A stretch of 64,000 nt of DNA from Microbacterium ginsengiterrae (GTDB taxonomy: Bacteria > Actinomycetota > Actinomycetes > Actinomycetales > Microbacteriaceae). Each line of letters opens with the position of its first letter. Positions within the stretch are counted from its first letter, which is position 1. The position numbers were made by a program, and so were the translations under genes. The stretch spans positions 1,674,001-1,738,000 of the forward strand of contig NZ_JACHMU010000001.1 in assembly GCF_014205075.1 (NCBI RefSeq). Direction: 5' to 3'. This document shows, piece by piece, positions 61,936-64,000 of the stretch. The notes below the pieces were generated by a model. It made no database searches. It saw only the letters and a program-made list of their open reading frames with translations, and was not told where the DNA came from.

Positions 61936-62457
61936 TCAGCCGTCCTTGACCTCGAGACCTTCGCCCTCGGGGGAGCGGGCACCGTCGGACTCGCGCGTCT
62001 CGCCCTCGCTGTAGTCCGGGCGCGCGGGCTGCGGAGGCTGATCGGAGAGCTCGCCGCCGGTGCGGCCACCATACGGGCGTCCATGATCGGCGAACTCCTC
62101 GCGTCCGAACACGAGCCGCCACGGGCCCGCTGTGAAGCTCGCGCCGGTGCGAAGGATCTCCGACCGCTCGGGGGCGCCGGTCTCCGCGGCGCCGGAGTTC
62201 GCGTTCATCTCGCCTGCGCCGTGCAGGGTGAGCACATACTCGTCCTGGTCGTCATGCAGGATCTCGGCGTGCACGGGGTCCGTGTCCGCCAGGCGCAGCT
62301 CGTTGCCCTCGGCCGACCCGATTCGCACAGACTCCGCGTCGAGTGCGAACTCGAAGCGCTCGCCGTCGCGCGAGACCTTCAGATGGGGGTTTCCTGCGCC
62401 CCACTCCGCGTGGGTCGTCGTCGGCTGGGGCGGCTGCGGTGCATCCTGAGAACTCAT
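61936..62457 (-). CDS. FHA-like domain protein
   Basis: 173 residues. Pro/Gln-rich N-terminus, then a beta-sandwich (about 25-115) with the FHA-like core SVRIGSAEGNELRLADTDPVHAEIL, followed by a charged tail (Glu/Gly/Pro). The spacing of Gly-Ser and the later His matches phosphothreonine-binding FHA domains, though the canonical Arg is in VRIGS. GAGGAGGAG precedes the ATG. Partner unknown. Confidence 0.72.
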   Translation of the reverse strand: MSSQDAPQPPQPTTTHAEWGAGNPHLKVSRDGERFEFALDAESVRIGSAEGNELRLADTDPVHAEILHDDQDEYVLTLHGAGEMNANSGAAETGAPERSEILRTGASFTAGPWRLVFGREEFADHGRPYGGRTGGELSDQPPQPARPDYSEGETRESDGARSPEGEGLEVKDG

Positions 62458-62534
62458 ATGCTCCTCCTCGATCGGTCTGTGAGGAGCCACGTTACTCACG
62501 GCCGTGATCCGGCACGAGGGGCTTGACCTTGCGG

Positions 62535-62852
62535 TCAGCTCTGTGCAGAACCACCCGGGGTGACGTGCTCCTCCACCAGCGAGATCCCGCCGCTGGAGTT
62601 CGCGGAGTTCGCCATCGCGGTGATCCATTCCGCCGAGAGCTTGGGCGTCTCGGGCTCATCGAAGGTGAATCGCAGCGGTATGGCGGGATGCAGCCAGATC
62701 GTCGAACGACCGGAGCCGTCGTGGTGCCGCCACGACAGAGTGAAGCTCTCATTGCGGCGAAGCTTCGTCGCGATCACGACCTTGAGGTGGGCGAGAGCCC
62801 GATCGTCGATGAAGATCGGTTCTTTCGCGCCGCCGTAGAACATCATGCCCAT
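62535..62852 (-). CDS. small DUF7882-like protein, paralogue A
   Basis: 105 residues. Conserved core DDRALAHLKVVIATKLRR, FTLSWRH, STIWLHPAIPL and WITAMANSANSSGG. It is clearly paralogous to the divergent gene at 62871: EDRALTHLQLVISAKLRR, FAFSWRE, TTVWVHPGSSI. Such short proteins occur in several copies in Microbacteriaceae and some have been labelled as DNA-ligase-like without evidence. No function can be assigned. The first of three nearby ATGs is chosen because it lies six bases after TAGCGT. Confidence 0.78.
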   Translation of the reverse strand: MGMMFYGGAKEPIFIDDRALAHLKVVIATKLRRNESFTLSWRHHDGSGRSTIWLHPAIPLRFTFDEPETPKLSAEWITAMANSANSSGGISLVEEHVTPGGSAQS

Positions 62853-62870
62853 ACGACTACGCTACAGATC
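62853..62870. promoter_or_regulatory. 18-bp bidirectional leaderless promoter
   Basis: The whole gap between two divergent ATGs. Plus strand TACGCT (62858-62863), seven bases before the ATG at 62871. Minus strand TAGCGT (62864-62859), six bases before the ATG at 62852. The two -10 boxes overlap by five bases. Confidence 0.65.
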
Positions 62871-63203
62871 ATGGGCAAGTTCATCTATGAGGGCGGCGTC
62901 AAGGTCGAGATCGAGGACCGTGCGCTCACACACCTGCAGCTTGTGATCAGTGCGAAGTTGCGCCGCGGAGAGCCCTTTGCGTTCAGCTGGCGCGAAGACG
63001 CCAGTGTCGGGGGAGGGCGCACCACCGTCTGGGTGCACCCCGGGAGTTCGATCGTCTACAAGTACTACGGGGGGCGCCAGCCCTCCATCAACCGCGCCTG
63101 GGTCGACGCGCTCGCGTTCACCGCGAATGCTCCGACGGGCCTTTACCTCGTTCCGGAGCCGCCGGAGACGAACGACGCGGGCTCGGGCGACCTGGGCGGC
63201 TGA
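62871..63203 (+). CDS. small DUF7882-like protein, paralogue B
   Basis: 110 residues; paralogue of the minus-strand gene at 62535-62852, sharing the DRAL.HL..VI..KLRR core, the SWR motif and a W...A.ANA.......LV.E end. It differs by a Gly-rich insertion (VGGGRT) and a Gly/Asp/Ser tail. Leaderless start. Function unknown. Confidence 0.78.
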   Translation: MGKFIYEGGVKVEIEDRALTHLQLVISAKLRRGEPFAFSWREDASVGGGRTTVWVHPGSSIVYKYYGGRQPSINRAWVDALAFTANAPTGLYLVPEPPETNDAGSGDLGG

Positions 63204-63320
63204 GGTTCCGGCTACCGGGATGTGACATCATCCGGATTCGGCTGAGCCTGTCAAGGGCCTGGTTCGGATCGGGGGTCCGGGGGAGGGTGGTCATACCGCC
63301 GATCCCCCAAGGAGCCCCGC

Positions 63321-64000
63321 ATGACTGCTAGCACCCCCGACCCGCGACACACGCACCACGACGGCGAGTTCCCCGGGCAGACCCAGGATCAGCCGGGCCA
63401 GACCACATCGATGCGTCCGGAGCCCGATCACGGCGAGGACAGCTACCAGGGCCACGGGCGGCTGGAAGGCCGCAAGGCGCTGATCACCGGCGGCGACTCC
63501 GGGATCGGGCGCGCCGTTTCGATCGCGTTCGCCCGTGAGGGCGCAGACGTGGCGATCGCCCACATGCGAGAGGAGCAGGCGGATGCCGATGCCACTCTCG
63601 AATACGTCCGTGAGGCCGGTCGGACCGGGCTGAGCCTCGCCGGAGATCTCCGCGACGACGAGTTCGCCGCCGACGTGGTGGCGAAGACCCGCGACGGACT
63701 CGGGGACCTGGACGTCCTCGTGCTCAACGCGGGTTACCAGCACGACATCGACGGCTTCGAGAACCTCCGCTCCGACCAGATGCGTCGAGTCTTCGAGACC
63801 AACCTCGAGGGGATGCTCATCACGGCGAGGACCGCGTTCCCCGACCTCAAGCCGGGGGCGAGCATCATCGTCACGGCATCCATTCAGGCCTACAACCCGT
63901 CGCCGGGTCTCGTGGACTACGCGATGACGAAGGCCGCTCAGGTCGCGTTCGTCAAGGCACTCGCGGAGGAGGCCGGCGAGCGCGGAATCCGCGTCAACGC
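63321..64000 (+). CDS. SDR family oxidoreductase, 3' end outside window
   Basis: At least 226 residues; the frame is open to the end of the window. AAGGAG lies six bases before the ATG. A disordered His/Asp/Gln-rich N-terminus (about 1-45) precedes the Rossmann fold: ALITGGDSGIGRAV, LVLNAGYQ, catalytic YAMTK. This N-terminal tail is typical of the general-stress (YhdF/YghA-like) short-chain dehydrogenases. NAD(P) binding is clear; the substrate is unknown. Confidence 0.86.
   Translation, partial: MTASTPDPRHTHHDGEFPGQTQDQPGQTTSMRPEPDHGEDSYQGHGRLEGRKALITGGDSGIGRAVSIAFAREGADVAIAHMREEQADADATLEYVREAGRTGLSLAGDLRDDEFAADVVAKTRDGLGDLDVLVLNAGYQHDIDGFENLRSDQMRRVFETNLEGMLITARTAFPDLKPGASIIVTASIQAYNPSPGLVDYAMTKAAQVAFVKALAEEAGERGIRVN

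Noticed and set aside
63219..63229. GATGTGACATC palindrome before the short-chain dehydrogenase gene
   Set aside because: It is short, has no visible promoter at a sensible distance and could occur by chance; the 117-bp gap otherwise shows only the ribosome-binding site.
1..64000. CRISPR arrays, rRNA genes, and phage or toxin-antitoxin modules
   Set aside because: No spaced short repeats, rRNA-like sequence or such genes were seen on either strand.

Overview
The window is high-GC DNA from an actinobacterium of the Microbacteriaceae, most likely Microbacterium or a close relative. The support is the very high GC at third codon positions, tightly overlapping ATGA/GTGA gene junctions, several leaderless promoters (a TANNNT -10 box six or seven bases before the start codon), and lineage-typical genes such as DUF4192, DUF2207, LytR-CpsA-Psr, MetPS and a small DUF7882-like family. 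The genus is inferred from content, not from a marker gene.

Region 1 (1-14862). A cut-off PH-domain membrane protein, a DUF2520 protein and a DUF2207 membrane protein precede a nine-gene operon (4132-14862). It encodes a biotin carrier, a biotin carboxylase, a PYC/OadA-type carboxyltransferase, a HAD phosphatase, a split PEP-synthase-like ATP-dependent kinase in two subunits, an acetoacetyl-CoA-synthetase-like ligase, an amidohydrolase and an IclR regulator. This set matches the recently described (hydroxy)phenylethanone route (Hpe of Rhodococcus rhodochrous GD02, Acv of Sphingobium SYK-6): phosphorylate an aromatic ketone, carboxylate it, remove the phosphate, then cleave the beta-keto acid to an aromatic acid and a C2 unit. 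It is the most striking system here.

Region 2 (14943-24794) is largely conserved core: lysS, DUF4192, a small membrane protein, cardiolipin synthase, a lipoprotein with an internal duplication, a diacylglycerol-kinase-like protein, serS, a HAD phosphatase, tRNA-Ser(UGA) and an LCP protein.

Region 3 (24811-35933) is an L-rhamnose regulon. A catabolic operon (mutarotase, isomerase, bifunctional aldolase/dehydrogenase, kinase) and an ABC transporter operon flank a LacI regulator. Operators of the form TGAAWCGWTTCA sit at both promoters, and a strong bidirectional terminator ends the transporter operon.

Region 4 (35943-46451) holds an aldo/keto reductase-creatininase pair and a ferredoxin-reductase-P450-AraC operon. 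The two operons share a 14-bp upstream box. tRNA-Ser(GCU), ACC deaminase, and a two-component system divergent from an ABC exporter follow; a 54-bp dyad lies midway between the last two.

Region 5 (46545-58783). An MFS transporter gene and a PIG-L lipoprotein gene are separated by a 9.5-kb sugar-utilisation island bounded by 60-bp direct repeats that differ at one base. The island carries an ABC importer, an RpiB-like isomerase, a GATase-like protein, a second rhamnulokinase-like kinase, a class II aldolase and a LacI regulator with its own TGAAGCGCTTCA operators.

Region 6 (58843-64000) holds a MetP/MetS-type amino-acid importer, small stress or nucleic-acid-binding proteins, CinA, CBS and FHA proteins, a divergent pair of paralogous small proteins sharing an 18-bp bidirectional promoter, and a short-chain dehydrogenase cut by the window end.
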